NCBI RefSeq assembly: GCF_001028175.1 | Contig: NZ_AEJF01000258.1 | Location: 1 to 64,000, forward strand | Direction of reading: 5' to 3' | DNA from: Caballeronia mineralivorans PML1(12) | GTDB lineage: Bacteria; Pseudomonadota; Gammaproteobacteria; Burkholderiales; Burkholderiaceae | DNA: 64,000 nt | Shown here: piece by piece, positions 9,808-18,785 of the stretch | How positions within the stretch are numbered: position 1 is the stretch's first letter | Layout of the letters: each line of letters opens with the position of its first letter | Notes under the pieces: model-generated | Databases searched by the model: none | What the model saw: the letters and a program-made list of their open reading frames with translations, nothing else | Told to the model about the DNA's origin: nothing | Translations under genes and position numbers: made by a program

Positions 9808-10512
9808 TTAAGCCGCTTTCGCTGCTGCCAGCTCTGCCGCGTGCACCGCTTGCGGCACTTCGATCACGCGCTGCACGAAGATGCCCGGCGTCACGATGTC
9901 TTCCGGATCCAGCGCGCCGAGCGGCACGACCTGCGAGACCTGCACGACCGCTGTTTTCGCCGCTGTCGCCATGATCGGCCCGAAGTTGCGCGCCGTCTTG
10001 CGATACACGAGGTTGCCCCACCGGTCGCCCTTGAATGCCTTGATCAGCGCGAAGTCCGCATGCAGCGGCGCTTCGAGCACGTAATGCCGACCATCGATAA
10101 GACGCGTCTCCTTGCCTTCCGCCAGCTTCGTGCCATACGCCGTGGGCGTGAAAAATCCGCCGATGCCCGCGCCCGCTGCACGAATGCGCTCGGCGAGATT
10201 GCCTTGCGGCACGAGCTCAAGTTCGATTTCGCCCGCGCGATACAGCGCGTCGAACACTTGCGAATCGCTTTGCCGCGGAAACGAGCAGATGATCTTGCGC
10301 ACGCGTTTCGCTTTCAGTAGCGCCGCCAGACCCGTCTCGCCGTTGCCCGCATTGTTGTTCACGATCGTGAGCTCGCGCGCACCCTGCTCGATCAGCGCAT
10401 CGATCAGTTCCGACGGCATGCCCGCCGTGCCGAACCCACCGATCATCACGGTCGCGCCGTCCTGAACGTCCTTCACCGCTGAACTCAGCGAGTCGAAAAT
10501 CTTGTTGATCAT
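9808..10512 (-). CDS. pcaI: 3-oxoadipate CoA-transferase subunit A
   Basis: A 234-residue alpha subunit of the 3-oxoadipate CoA-transferase. The glycine-rich CoA-binding block VMIGGFGTAGMPSEL (residues 22-36) and LTIVNNNAGNGE are typical. The ATG at 10512 follows AAGGAAGAGACGGC. It is the first gene of the pca run and faces pcaR across 247 bases that hold two palindromes. Confidence 0.93.
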   Translation of the reverse strand: MINKIFDSLSSAVKDVQDGATVMIGGFGTAGMPSELIDALIEQGARELTIVNNNAGNGETGLAALLKAKRVRKIICSFPRQSDSQVFDALYRAGEIELELVPQGNLAERIRAAGAGIGGFFTPTAYGTKLAEGKETRLIDGRHYVLEAPLHADFALIKAFKGDRWGNLVYRKTARNFGPIMATAAKTAVVQVSQVVPLGALDPEDIVTPGIFVQRVIEVPQAVHAAELAAAKAA

Positions 10513-10617
10513 GCCGTCTCTTCCTTTGACGAGTGCCGAATGCATCGAAGCCGCATTGCAACTGAACCGAAGCGCGCCGGGTGACCTGATTTCGACCGGC
10601 ATCGCTTGCATTTTTAA

Positions 10618-10650
10618 GTTCGCTGTGCGAACATCGATTCGTTTAGCGAA
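10618..10650. promoter_or_regulatory. Two tandem PcaR-type palindromes
   Basis: GTTCGCTGTGCGAAC at 10618-10632 and TTCGTTTAGCGAA at 10638-10650 share the pattern TTCG-N5-CGAA and start 19 bases apart, about two helical turns. The first is close to the 15-bp PcaR box known from Pseudomonas (GTTCGATAATCGCAC). They lie between pcaI and pcaR and probably control both, with 3-oxoadipate as the likely effector by analogy. Confidence 0.75.
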
Positions 10651-10759
10651 CAAACGTCATGGTATTCCCGCATTCGTTGCGCTGTCAATGAACCTCGGGT
10701 TTGTACCGATGCGCCCGCGATGTGTCCGCGATTTATCCGATTAACAGGACGAAACCACG

Positions 10760-11575
10760 ATGACCACCTCTTCTGCCGAAGCCGAATTGCCGGACCCGGA
10801 GCCTTCCTCCCGGCCGGGCGATGCTTACGTGCAATCGTTCGCGCGCGGTTTGTCGGTGATTCGCTCCTTCGATGCTACGCGCCCGGCGCAGACCTTGTCA
10901 GAAGTCGCTGCTGCGTCCGGGTTGACCCGCGCCGGCGCGCGCCGCATTTTGCTCACGCTGCAGGCGCTCGGTTATGTCGATGCAGACGGACGCTATTTCA
11001 CGCTGACAGCAAAGATCCTCGACCTTGGTTTTGCTTATCTCACGTCGATGCCGTTCTGGAATCTCGCCGAACCGGTCATGGAAGAGCTTGTTAGCCAGGT
11101 GCACGAGAGTTGCTCGGCCGCCGTGCTGGACGGCACGGAAATCGTGTATGTCCTGCGCGTGCCTACGCACAAGATCATTACCATCAACCTGTCCATCGGC
11201 AGTCGTCTGCCGGCGTTTTGCACCTCGCTGGGACGGGTATTGCTCGCCGCCCTCGACGACGACAAACTCGACGCCGTGCTTAACGCCAGTGCGCTGGAAG
11301 CCCGCACGCCGCGCACGATCACCGATAAAACCGCGCTGAAAGCCGCGCTCGCCGTGGTGCGCAAGCAAGGCTGGGCGATCGTCGACCAGGAACTGGAGGA
11401 AGGCCTCATTTCGATGTCCGCGCCCATCCGCGACCGCCAAGGGCGCGTGATCGCGGCGCTCAATATCAGCGGCAACGCGCAGCGCAAGAACGCGAAGCAG
11501 ATGGTGAAGGTGTTCCTCGAACCGCTGCTGGACGCAGCCCAGCGCGTCTCCGAAATGGTCGCGAGACGAGGCTAG
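10760..11575 (+). CDS. pcaR: IclR-family pca regulator
   Basis: A 271-residue IclR-family protein with an N-terminal winged helix-turn-helix (about residues 24-85, with TLSEVAAASGLTRAGARRILLTL) and the IclR effector domain (about 100-265, with ITINLSIGSRLPAFCTSLGRVLLA and VDQELEEGLISMSAPI). These blocks are those of PcaR/PcaU/PobR. It is divergent from pcaIJFBDC, which supports the name. In relatives the regulator activates pca genes in response to 3-oxoadipate. The next gene begins 18 bases after its stop. Confidence 0.88.
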   Translation: MTTSSAEAELPDPEPSSRPGDAYVQSFARGLSVIRSFDATRPAQTLSEVAAASGLTRAGARRILLTLQALGYVDADGRYFTLTAKILDLGFAYLTSMPFWNLAEPVMEELVSQVHESCSAAVLDGTEIVYVLRVPTHKIITINLSIGSRLPAFCTSLGRVLLAALDDDKLDAVLNASALEARTPRTITDKTALKAALAVVRKQGWAIVDQELEEGLISMSAPIRDRQGRVIAALNISGNAQRKNAKQMVKVFLEPLLDAAQRVSEMVARRG

Positions 11576-11593
11576 GCGGAGGCCGATCAGACC

Positions 11594-12580
11594 ATGGCGA
11601 TGAAACCCGGTGAGCTCGCGCTGCACGACCTCGATCTGAACCTGATCCCGTATCTGGTCGCGATCGAGGAGACGCGCAACGTGAGCCGTGCGGCCGAACG
11701 GCTTGGCGTGAGCCAGCCGCGTGTCAGTACGGCGCTCGGCCGCTTGCGCGAGTATTTCAACGATCCGTTGTTCGTGCGGACGTCGCGCGGCATGGAACCG
11801 ACCCCGCGCGCGCTCGCGCTCGTGCCGGTGGCTCGTGAGGCGCTGAACCGAATCGAGCGCGGGTTGCTCGATACCCAGCACTTCGATCCCGCCGTCACCA
11901 CCGACACTTTCGCCATCGCGCTCTCCGATGTCGGTGAAATCGTGTTCTTGCCGCGCTTGTTGCAGACGCTCGCCAGCGTCGCGCCACGGGCGAATCTGCG
12001 GTCGGTATCGTTGAAACACGATCAGGTCGAGCGCGGCCTGGAAAGCGGCGACATCGATCTGGCTGTCGGTTATTTCCCCGATCTCGCCGGCAACAATTTC
12101 TTTCAGCAGCGGCTCTTTTCGCATCGCTTCATTTGCCTGATGCGGCGCGATCATCCGTGTTCTCATGGTCCGCTGACGCTCGCGCAGTACGTGGAATGCG
12201 GCCACGCGGTCGTGCGGGCGGAGGGACGAAGCCAGGAGGTCCTGGAAAATTACCTCGATAAAAAACGCATCCACCGCCGCGCGGTGCTCGAGACGCCGCA
12301 TTTCATGAGCTTGCCGTTCATCCTTTCTCGTACCGACCTGATCGCGACCGTGCCGCATGCCATCGGCTACGCATACGTAGCTGAACACGCGTCCATCACG
12401 CTGGCCGAACCGCCGCTGCCCTTGCCGCATTTCGATCTGAAGCAGCACTGGCACCGAAAGTTTCACAACGATGCGCGCACGATGTGGTTGCGCGGCGTGG
12501 TCGCATCTCTTTTCAACGATGAACTCGACGAGTGGCCCAAGCGTCCCGAGCAAGCGCGTCGTGACGACAAACGCCGCTAA
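11594..12580 (+). CDS. LysR-family regulator
   Basis: A 328-residue LysR protein with a HTH at about residues 13-70 (LIPYLVAIEETRNVSRAAERLGVSQPRVSTAL) and a substrate-binding domain. The HTH style (DLNLI...ALGRLREYFNDPLFVRT) is that of the NodD/LinR/NahR branch. Only 18 bases separate it from pcaR, so the two may be co-transcribed. The target genes are not evident; the pca run is one possibility, but PcaR is the better candidate there. Confidence 0.85.
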   Translation: MAMKPGELALHDLDLNLIPYLVAIEETRNVSRAAERLGVSQPRVSTALGRLREYFNDPLFVRTSRGMEPTPRALALVPVAREALNRIERGLLDTQHFDPAVTTDTFAIALSDVGEIVFLPRLLQTLASVAPRANLRSVSLKHDQVERGLESGDIDLAVGYFPDLAGNNFFQQRLFSHRFICLMRRDHPCSHGPLTLAQYVECGHAVVRAEGRSQEVLENYLDKKRIHRRAVLETPHFMSLPFILSRTDLIATVPHAIGYAYVAEHASITLAEPPLPLPHFDLKQHWHRKFHNDARTMWLRGVVASLFNDELDEWPKRPEQARRDDKRR

Positions 12581-12627
12581 ACTGAGCGCTTTGTTTCCTG
12601 TCGGGAAAGTGTCATGGATGCCGAGTC

Positions 12628-13596
12628 ATGGATGCGTTAACCAGTTTGCGAGTGTTCCGCGATGTTGTAGAAGCAGGCAGCTTTGTAAAAGCCGCCGAAC
12701 GGCTCGATATTTCCACGGCGATGACCAGCAAACACGTCGCGAATCTCGAACGGCAGCTCGGCGTGCGCCTGTTGAACCGGACCACACGCCATCTGAGTCT
12801 GACGGAAGCCGGCAGTGTTTATTACGAGCAGTGCCGGGAAGCGCTGGATATCCTGCAAGCCGCTGAAGCCGCGGTCGGATCGCAGACCGATCAGCCGCGA
12901 GGTGTGTTGAAGATCACCGCGCCGGGCTGGTTTGCGACCGCGAAATTCGCCGATATCCTGGTGGCGTATCGCGCGCGTTACCCGGACGTGCTGATCGATC
13001 TGCGGCTGGAAAACCGCTTTGTCGACCTGGTGGAAGAAGGCTACGACATGGCGTTGCGCGCGACCTCGGAACCCTCGCCTACGATGATCGTGCGGCCGCT
13101 CTGCAACGTGCCGTTCGTGCTCGTGGGTTCGCCGGACTATTTGAAGCAGCGGGGTTATCCGCGCCATCCCAGCGAACTCAGCGAACGTCGTGAAATCGTG
13201 CTGCCGACTTACACCAGTGTGGAGACGGTTGAGTTTTCCGGTCCCGATGGGGTTTTCGTGGTGAAGAACAGCGCAGTGCTCAAGACCAACGACAGCTCCA
13301 TGTCGCTGCAGCTCGTGCGCGCCGGACTTGGCCTCGCCTACCTCCCTGAATGGATCGTCGCGCAAGAACTGGCGTCGGGTGCGCTGACGCATCTTTTCCC
13401 CAACTACACGACGTTCGCGCCGCGCGTCTACGCTGTCTACACGAGCCGCAAGTACATGACGACGAAGGTGCGCACGTTCATCGATTTTGTCTCGGAAGCA
13501 CTCGCCGCCGATGATTCCGTAGACGGTTCCATGCTGCGCGGCAATGCGCCCGCCCGCTCGCGCGGCTCCTCGTCGTCGCCTCAAAAACTAGGATAA
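12628..13596 (+). CDS. LysR-family regulator, DsdC/AaeR-like branch
   Basis: A 322-residue LysR protein. The HTH spans about residues 1-60 (SLRVFRDVVEAGSFVKAAERLDIS), followed by the linker LEILQAAE-like helix and the substrate-binding domain. The last 25 residues are Ser/Arg-rich and probably disordered. I used the ATG at 12628, which encodes the common MDALTSLRVF start. A different ATG 15 bases upstream would add only a few residues. Its target is unknown; no divergent partner is present. Confidence 0.85.
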   Translation: MDALTSLRVFRDVVEAGSFVKAAERLDISTAMTSKHVANLERQLGVRLLNRTTRHLSLTEAGSVYYEQCREALDILQAAEAAVGSQTDQPRGVLKITAPGWFATAKFADILVAYRARYPDVLIDLRLENRFVDLVEEGYDMALRATSEPSPTMIVRPLCNVPFVLVGSPDYLKQRGYPRHPSELSERREIVLPTYTSVETVEFSGPDGVFVVKNSAVLKTNDSSMSLQLVRAGLGLAYLPEWIVAQELASGALTHLFPNYTTFAPRVYAVYTSRKYMTTKVRTFIDFVSEALAADDSVDGSMLRGNAPARSRGSSSSPQKLG

Positions 13597-13926
13597 ATCG
13601 CATTCAGATCACGTAACCGCTCGTGTGAAGATCGCGCCGATTCCCTGCGCCGTTGCTGCGGTGATGGCGGTGAGATACCGGCTGCGAGAGTGGTGTCCGG
13701 AATCCTCCGTGTTTATTCAGACGTCGGAGTACACGCAGTCGGAGTCGCGATATTGAGGTCAACGGTTGTGCGATCGGCCTGAGTCGCAGGCTCGTTTCCG
13801 GCATCTGCCACGATGGCGGAATGAACGCCATTTGCTCCATCGAAGAGTGAAACTGACGGGCTTTTGGTTCAAAGATGAGTCTGCAGGTTCTAAAACCCAA
13901 GAGTGTCTGATATACTTTTCCTCTTT
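13597..13926. other. Intergenic region with probable tRNA promoter
   Basis: I see no gene in these 330 bases. A plausible tRNA promoter has a -10 TATACT at 13911-13916 with a poor -35 TTCTAA at 13888-13893, 17 bases apart, which puts the start a few bases before the tRNA. A short imperfect direct repeat (GTCGGAGT) occurs near 13723-13747. Confidence 0.4.
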
Positions 13927-14003
<77 letters not shown>

Positions 14004-14166
14004 GATTATTTGTTATAAATCAAGTAGATAGCATCTTACGAGATGACGATTTAGGCATAGTGGGAAAGACGAATTTTCCCCATTGGGGAATACTGATTCG
14101 GAAATAACGCGGCCCGCAATAGAAAAAGCCGGCATCGCTTCGGGCGGCCGGCTTGAAAACAGGGTA

Positions 14167-14709
14167 TTAAAAGGGCGAGCCGAAATGTCCGCGGACCACT
14201 CTCGATGCGACTGCAGCACGCCGACGTTCCGCTGTCATGCGCATAAATTCGAGCCAGTGATCGGCCACATCCTGTGCATGCCCTTTAGGTGGATGCGGCC
14301 ACAAGGCCACAGCCGCGTCCTTAAAGCCGAGCGCGCTATTGCGGTCGTCTGTCGCAATGCACGCCTCAAGCCACGTTCTCGCTGCGATCACCTCATCCGA
14401 CCGTCTTAAATGAACGCACCATAGCGGGGGCGGCGTCGTCACCATGCGAAGCACCGCGCTACTCGGCCCGCAGTTCATCATGCACCATCCACCCAAACAG
14501 TCGGCGCATCCGTCCGTTCCCGGCTTGGATGCCCATGACGGCCGATTGTTCCAAGGCTTGACGCGCTGATTCCACGCCGATACTAGCCCGGTGATACCGC
14601 ACTCCCGGCACTTCGCTCGATCCTTCGTCCGGTTGTTCGAATCGATGCAAACCTGCACCTGGTTGGAATCGCAGCACGGGCAATTGAGAACATCAGGAAA
14701 TGTGCTCAT
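14167..14709 (-). CDS. Phage-type protein with Lar-like zinc ribbon
   Basis: A 180-residue protein. Residues about 8-50 form a Lar-like zinc ribbon: NCPCCDSNQVQ, then AKCRECGITG and AWNQRV, in the spacing used by restriction-alleviation (Lar) proteins of phages. The rest has no family that I recognise, although it carries a further cysteine cluster (GCADCLGGWCMMNC). The ATG at 14709 overlaps the stop of the DUF1643 gene as ATGA, so I prefer it to the ATG 12 bases upstream. Lar proteins modulate host type I restriction; whether this longer protein does so is inference. Confidence 0.55.
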   Translation of the reverse strand: MSTFPDVLNCPCCDSNQVQVCIDSNNRTKDRAKCRECGITGLVSAWNQRVKPWNNRPSWASKPGTDGCADCLGGWCMMNCGPSSAVLRMVTTPPPLWCVHLRRSDEVIAARTWLEACIATDDRNSALGFKDAAVALWPHPPKGHAQDVADHWLEFMRMTAERRRAAVASRVVRGHFGSPF

Positions 14710-15194
14710 GAAGGCCGCCATGGTCGTAATGGCGTGTCATAGCCGAGCATCAAGGGATGTTTCGGGTCACCCGATTGAGTCTTGCCGAATATCAGCACTG
14801 GCTTGCCGCTCAAGACCAACATGCTAAGCACTCGATTCAGGCGATAGCGCAGATGGTTCGGCACCTTCGATGCATTACCCCAACACGGCACCAGAATGTC
14901 GGCGTCGGCGATGATCTGCCACAGGTGCGCGTCGTTCTTCGGTCCTACCGGGTCGTCTTCATGGCGCAACGCGAACACGTCTGTTGAGCGATAGCCGAAT
15001 ACGTTTCCGACGATGAACCGATCTCCTCCCCATCGGCTCACAAAGCCTATCCACTTGCGCACCGTCGCATCGTTGATGGCCGCATCGGCGGTCGATGGGT
15101 TGATCCCGAAGAATGCATAGGTCGGGCCGTCCAAACCGCACACACGCTCGAGGCGGTATCGATATGTTCCGCAGTCGCTAAGAATCGCGCTCAC
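14706..15194 (-). CDS. DUF1643-family protein
   Basis: A 162-residue protein matching the DUF1643 pattern: AFFGINPSTADAAINDATVRKWIGF near residues 28-52, VGNVFGYRSTD and a Trp/Gly stretch DADILVPCWGNAS. DUF1643 proteins are common in prophages and islands and have no established function; the fold is thought to resemble uracil-DNA-glycosylase-like domains. It overlaps both neighbours by four bases (ATGA), so three genes form one translationally coupled unit. Confidence 0.75.
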   Translation of the reverse strand: MSAILSDCGTYRYRLERVCGLDGPTYAFFGINPSTADAAINDATVRKWIGFVSRWGGDRFIVGNVFGYRSTDVFALRHEDDPVGPKNDAHLWQIIADADILVPCWGNASKVPNHLRYRLNRVLSMLVLSGKPVLIFGKTQSGDPKHPLMLGYDTPLRPWRPS

Positions 15195-16120
15195 GATGTC
15201 TTCTCCCTCGGCGCGCCAGCATCAATCAGCGTCGTGATGACGAAGCCCTTTCTCGCGTAATCGTCAGCAATCGCCTTTTCCTCTGTGAAAAGAGGATCGT
15301 CGGTGTAGTCCGAATCATCGATGCGGTAGCCCAAGATTGGCGCGGCGTCGTGGGTGGCATAGAGCAATGTGTCTGCGCCGATCTCTTCCCACGGAACCAA
15401 GGGCTCCATGTGCCATCCGTGCACGGGATCATCAGCGATGATCTTTCCCACCGGTCGCGCATCTGCGCCGACAGGTTCGCGCTTTGCGAGTTCGTACAGA
15501 TGGCAATTCCAATTGTTCTCAAGCCGCGCAAATAGTTCGCGCGCTTTTTCCTCGCTGCCATCGGTAAGGATGATCGGGGGTCGGTCGGCATCATCGAACA
15601 CGATCATGAAGCGCGGTCCGTCGTTATCGCGAGGCGTGCAATACGTCCAGTGCGTATGCGGCTTATAGGCCGGTCGCGCATCTTCGCCCTGGGTGGGGGC
15701 TAACTTGGCATCGATCGGTGTAGGCACTACCCCGCAACGCTCGTAGGAATACGCTTGAGCGGGCGCGTGTTTCTCTAACCATGACTGAGTGGCGCGCCGG
15801 GTTGCTTCCATGGCCGCAGCTTGAGCATCGAATTCTTCCGGCGCGCTTCCAGTGGTCGGAGCGGCGGCGCGGATGGCGATACCGGATAGCGCTTGAGCTT
15901 CGCATGCCGCGCGCAACGCAGGATCGCGCTTCGTCTCGCCGTTGTAGAAAATGGGTGGTATCGACGCGGACGCATTTGCAGCGCTACCGGGCAACGTGTC
16001 CGTGTAAAAGGTGATCGCTTTGGCGGCGTAATCCACCAACTGCGCTTCGAAGTAATCGCCGGATGCTGAATTCCAAAGCTCAACGGTGTCGTCTTGGCTC
16101 ATGACGAATTTATCGCTCAT
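15191..16120 (-). CDS. Phage/island hypothetical protein
   Basis: A 309-residue soluble protein without a family that I recognise. The ATG at 16120 is chosen because TAAGGAGG lies 10 bases upstream. It is acidic, has no signal peptide or membrane helix, and contains a central FMIVFDDADRPPIILTDGSEEKA-like stretch that suggests an alpha/beta fold. It is the first gene of the coupled trio with DUF1643 and the Lar-like protein. Confidence 0.6.
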   Translation of the reverse strand: MSDKFVMSQDDTVELWNSASGDYFEAQLVDYAAKAITFYTDTLPGSAANASASIPPIFYNGETKRDPALRAACEAQALSGIAIRAAAPTTGSAPEEFDAQAAAMEATRRATQSWLEKHAPAQAYSYERCGVVPTPIDAKLAPTQGEDARPAYKPHTHWTYCTPRDNDGPRFMIVFDDADRPPIILTDGSEEKARELFARLENNWNCHLYELAKREPVGADARPVGKIIADDPVHGWHMEPLVPWEEIGADTLLYATHDAAPILGYRIDDSDYTDDPLFTEEKAIADDYARKGFVITTLIDAGAPREKTS

Positions 16121-16374
16121 GATCGAACCGGCCTCCTTAGCCAACGTATTACGCGCTTAGTCCTTGGCTTCATATCGATAGCATTTTGATTATTCGTTTG
16201 AGCCGATGAGTGTATTCGTCGCCACCTACTATTTCCCGCGATGCACCGCGCCTATAGTCAGTCCAACCCTGCGCAACCGATGTCAACGGTTACGGGAACA
16301 GCTAATCCTTAGCGACTGAACAGAGCTTGAGAACGGGCCTGCTCCAGTCAACAAACTCAAGCATAAGGACTGAC

Positions 16375-17124
16375 ATGACGAAACTATCGGGAAAGATCGC
16401 CGTAATCACGGGCGGAAACAGCGGCATGGGCTTGGCAACTGCGCAGCTCTTCGCTAAAGAAGGCGCCAGGGTCATCATCACGGGACGCCGCCAGAAGGAA
16501 CTGGATGAAGCGGTGGAAAGCATCGGTGCAAACGCAGAAGGCGTGCTGGGCGATGTATCCAAGCTGTCGGATCTGGACAAACTTCACGACCATGTGAAAG
16601 CGAAATACGGCCGCGTGGATGTCATTTTCGCGAACGCTGGTTTGGGCTCGCTCGCACCGATCGATCAGGTCACGGAAGCGCAATTCGATGAAACCTTCAA
16701 CGTCAACGTGAAGGGTGCTTACTTCACGGTGCAGAAGCTTCTTCCGTTGGTGCCGGACGGCGGATCGATCATTTTGAACGCATCGATTGCATCGTCCAAG
16801 GGCATGGAAGCGTTCAGCGTTTATTCGGCCACTAAAGCTGCGGTACGTTCGTTGGCACGTACGTTGACGACGGATCTCAAGGCACGCAAGATTCGTGTGA
16901 ATGCGATCAGCCCGGGTCCTATCGATACACCGATCTTCGGCAAGACTGGCCTCACCGACGAGCAAATCGAAGGCTTCAAGTCGGGCATTACTTCGCAGGT
17001 GCCGCTAGGCCGCATTGGTCTCTCGGAAGAAATCGCCAAGCCGGCTTTGTTCCTTGCATCCGACGATAGCAGCTATATCTCGGGCATCGAACTAACCGTC
17101 GATGGTGGTATGGCACAAGTCTAA
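16375..17124 (+). CDS. Short-chain dehydrogenase/reductase
   Basis: A 249-residue classical SDR. The cofactor motif GGNSGMG is at residues 13-19, FANAG gives the NAG motif, the catalytic Ser is in NASIASSKG and the catalytic pair in YSATKAA (Tyr and Lys). The C-terminal DGGMAQV is typical of glucose-dehydrogenase-like or 3-oxoacyl-ACP-reductase-like SDRs. The GRRQKE after strand 2 favours NADP(H). The ATG at 16375 follows AAGGACTGAC. The substrate cannot be predicted. A good terminator follows 17 bases after the stop. Confidence 0.85.
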   Translation: MTKLSGKIAVITGGNSGMGLATAQLFAKEGARVIITGRRQKELDEAVESIGANAEGVLGDVSKLSDLDKLHDHVKAKYGRVDVIFANAGLGSLAPIDQVTEAQFDETFNVNVKGAYFTVQKLLPLVPDGGSIILNASIASSKGMEAFSVYSATKAAVRSLARTLTTDLKARKIRVNAISPGPIDTPIFGKTGLTDEQIEGFKSGITSQVPLGRIGLSEEIAKPALFLASDDSSYISGIELTVDGGMAQV

Positions 17125-17140
17125 GAGTAAGCGGCAGGTT

Positions 17141-17174
17141 GGCGGCATCGGCTTGAGGCAGATGCCGCCTTTTT
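17141..17174 (+). terminator. Terminator of the SDR gene
   Basis: GGCGGCATC and GATGCCGCC pair perfectly over 9 bp around an 11-base loop and are followed by TTTTT. Confidence 0.85.
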
Positions 17175-17625
17175 GCGTTTGCGCTTACTCCATTGGTTTG
17201 TCACCGCACAAGAAGACGAGAACTCAGCTTGGCGGCTGACGCATTTGTGCTTGATGACGGCGGGCTCGTACAACCGCAGTTCGGGTCAGTAGGCAGCCTC
17301 GCGAGCGGCCGTTTCGATTTTTTATCGATGTCCAGTAGGGGTCGAGCACAGCTAGTCAAACCTGCTTTTTCTAGGTCACCGCTGTAAAGATCTCCCTCGG
17401 TACCAGACTGATCCGACAACGTTTGAAGAAACGGGAGACCTCCTCCGGCTTTAATTCGCCGAACAATTGTCTAAGGTGCAAGCCTCAAAGGACTTACGGC
17501 GGATATCTGTAAATCCTATTCTTTGCCACGTGAACTTTCTGAAAAGAGTGCCCTACACGCGGCGACGCTGTCCAACAGTCGCTTGCCCCAGCTACACTTT
17601 CCGCTTTCCCTTCCGCGGGCAAAAC
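17175..17625. other. Island intergenic stretch
   Basis: These 451 bases contain no frame with family features on either strand. The base composition drops relative to the pca region. Nothing further can be supported here. Confidence 0.4.
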
Positions 17626-17892
17626 ATGGCCGATTTCACTACAGCGCTAGTCGCCTTCGTCGGCGTGCTTGCGGGCGGGTACGTCAACAATTTCCTTGCC
17701 GAAGACTTCCGGCGCTTCCGCGACAGTCAGGCACTGGCTGGGTCGTTTGCCGGGGAACTTGAATCGCACGCGTCGGGTAACCATGCAAAATATCTGCCCG
17801 AGCGGCACGAGATGATGCAGGTTTGGGCGGACTGGCTAGAGACGATCGAGATGGCTGCAGTCGCTGAAAAGGCCCCACGGTCGGCTGCATAG
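17626..17892 (+). CDS. Hypothetical membrane-anchored protein, probably truncated
   Basis: An 88-residue protein starting MADFTTALVAFVGVLAGGYVNN: residues 5-19 form one hydrophobic anchor. A cytoplasmic helical part with FRDSQALAGSFAGELESHA follows. The C-terminal third changes character after ELESHAS, and proteins with this N-terminus are usually much longer, so the gene may have been cut and fused to unrelated sequence. The upstream in-frame extension to 17467 lacks a ribosome site. Confidence 0.45.
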   Translation: MADFTTALVAFVGVLAGGYVNNFLAEDFRRFRDSQALAGSFAGELESHASGNHAKYLPERHEMMQVWADWLETIEMAAVAEKAPRSAA

Positions 17893-17962
17893 AGCCGAAC
17901 AGGCGAAGCCGTTGAGGGCACCGCGACACGAACCGGCCCGCGCGCGCTAAATCAGGTTTCTT

Positions 17963-17982
17963 GACGTTTAACGTTAAACGTC
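17963..17982. promoter_or_regulatory. 20-bp perfect palindrome, higBA operator
   Basis: GACGTTTAACGTTAAACGTC is fully self-complementary and ends five bases before the higB start codon. Autoregulation by the HigA antitoxin through such palindromes is the rule in the family. The sequence TTGACG-N17-TATCAT overlaps the site and the ATG, so the transcript may begin inside the reading frame or another promoter may be used. Confidence 0.75.
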
Positions 17983-17987
17983 ATATC

Positions 17988-18275
17988 ATGAAACCCATAA
18001 TAAGAAACTTCTACTGCGCCGATACCCAAGCCCTCTTCCAAGGCAAGCGCGTCGCCCGTTTCGCGAATATCCGAGTGACCGCCGAGCGCAAGCTGCAAAT
18101 GCTCGACAGCGCGGCGACCCTCGAGTTTCTGAAGTCCCCTCCGGGGAATAAGCTTGAGGCGCTAAAACGGGATCGCATCGGGCAGCACAGCATCCGCATC
18201 AACGATCAATGGAGGATCTGTTTTGTTTGGACTGAGGACGGCCCGACGCGTGTAGAGATTTGCGATTACCACTGA
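17988..18275 (+). CDS. higB: HigB-type toxin (RelE/ParE superfamily)
   Basis: A 95-residue toxin of the HigB/RelE fold. Family blocks are LFQGKRVARF near residues 16-25, RKLQMLDSA and the C-terminal SIRINDQWRICFVW, with the basic residues Arg/Lys that cleave ribosome-bound mRNA in relatives. The gene precedes higA by 20 bases, the toxin-first order of higBA. I use the ATG at 17988, just after the operator; a TTG at 17961 would put the operator inside the gene. Confidence 0.88.
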   Translation: MKPIIRNFYCADTQALFQGKRVARFANIRVTAERKLQMLDSAATLEFLKSPPGNKLEALKRDRIGQHSIRINDQWRICFVWTEDGPTRVEICDYH

Positions 18276-18295
18276 TGACAGCAATGGAGTGCACC

Positions 18296-18598
18296 ATGAT
18301 CAAAAACGGCATGCGCCCGATCCACCCGGGCGAAATCCTGCGCGAGGACTTTCTAGCGCCCCTCGGCATGAGCGTGAACGCTCTGGCGAACCACCTCCAC
18401 GTCCCGACCACGCGTATGAATGAAATCGTGCGCGGCCGTCGCGGTGTCAGCCCCGACACGGCTCTGCGTCTCGCAACCTTCTTCGGTGGCGATGCGACGT
18501 CGTGGCTCAACCTGCAGCAGGCATACGACCTCAAGAACGCCGAGGCCGAAGCCGGGAAGCGCATCGCGCAAGAGATCCGCCCACTGGAGACCGCATGA
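18296..18598 (+). CDS. higA: HigA-type antitoxin (XRE family)
   Basis: A 100-residue antitoxin with a XRE helix-turn-helix (about residues 22-76) and the family start RPIHPGEILREDFL. Recognition helix residues are in VPTTRMNEIVRGRRGVSP. GGAG at 18285-18288 precedes the ATG at 18296. It should neutralise HigB and repress the operon at the palindrome 17963-17982. The pair looks intact, unlike hicAB at 24 kb. Confidence 0.9.
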   Translation: MIKNGMRPIHPGEILREDFLAPLGMSVNALANHLHVPTTRMNEIVRGRRGVSPDTALRLATFFGGDATSWLNLQQAYDLKNAEAEAGKRIAQEIRPLETA

Positions 18599-18785
18599 GC
18601 ACCCATCCGATGCGGCCGACGCGCTCGCTGAGCCGTTGCAGACCGGAGCGCGGATAAGGATCCACGACTTGTAGCATAGGAAGGTCCTTCCGCCGGAAAC
18701 GACCTGGCTCGCCCGGAACACCATCAATGCAATAGCACGTCGCTGCAAGGGGTCGTGAAATGCGACCTCCCCTGCGGCGGCCGCG

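Noticed and set aside
10898..12553. 551-codon open frame antisense to pcaR and the first LysR gene
   Set aside because: It runs opposite two clear regulators, has Arg/His-rich low-information sequence and no ribosome site; it is an effect of high GC.
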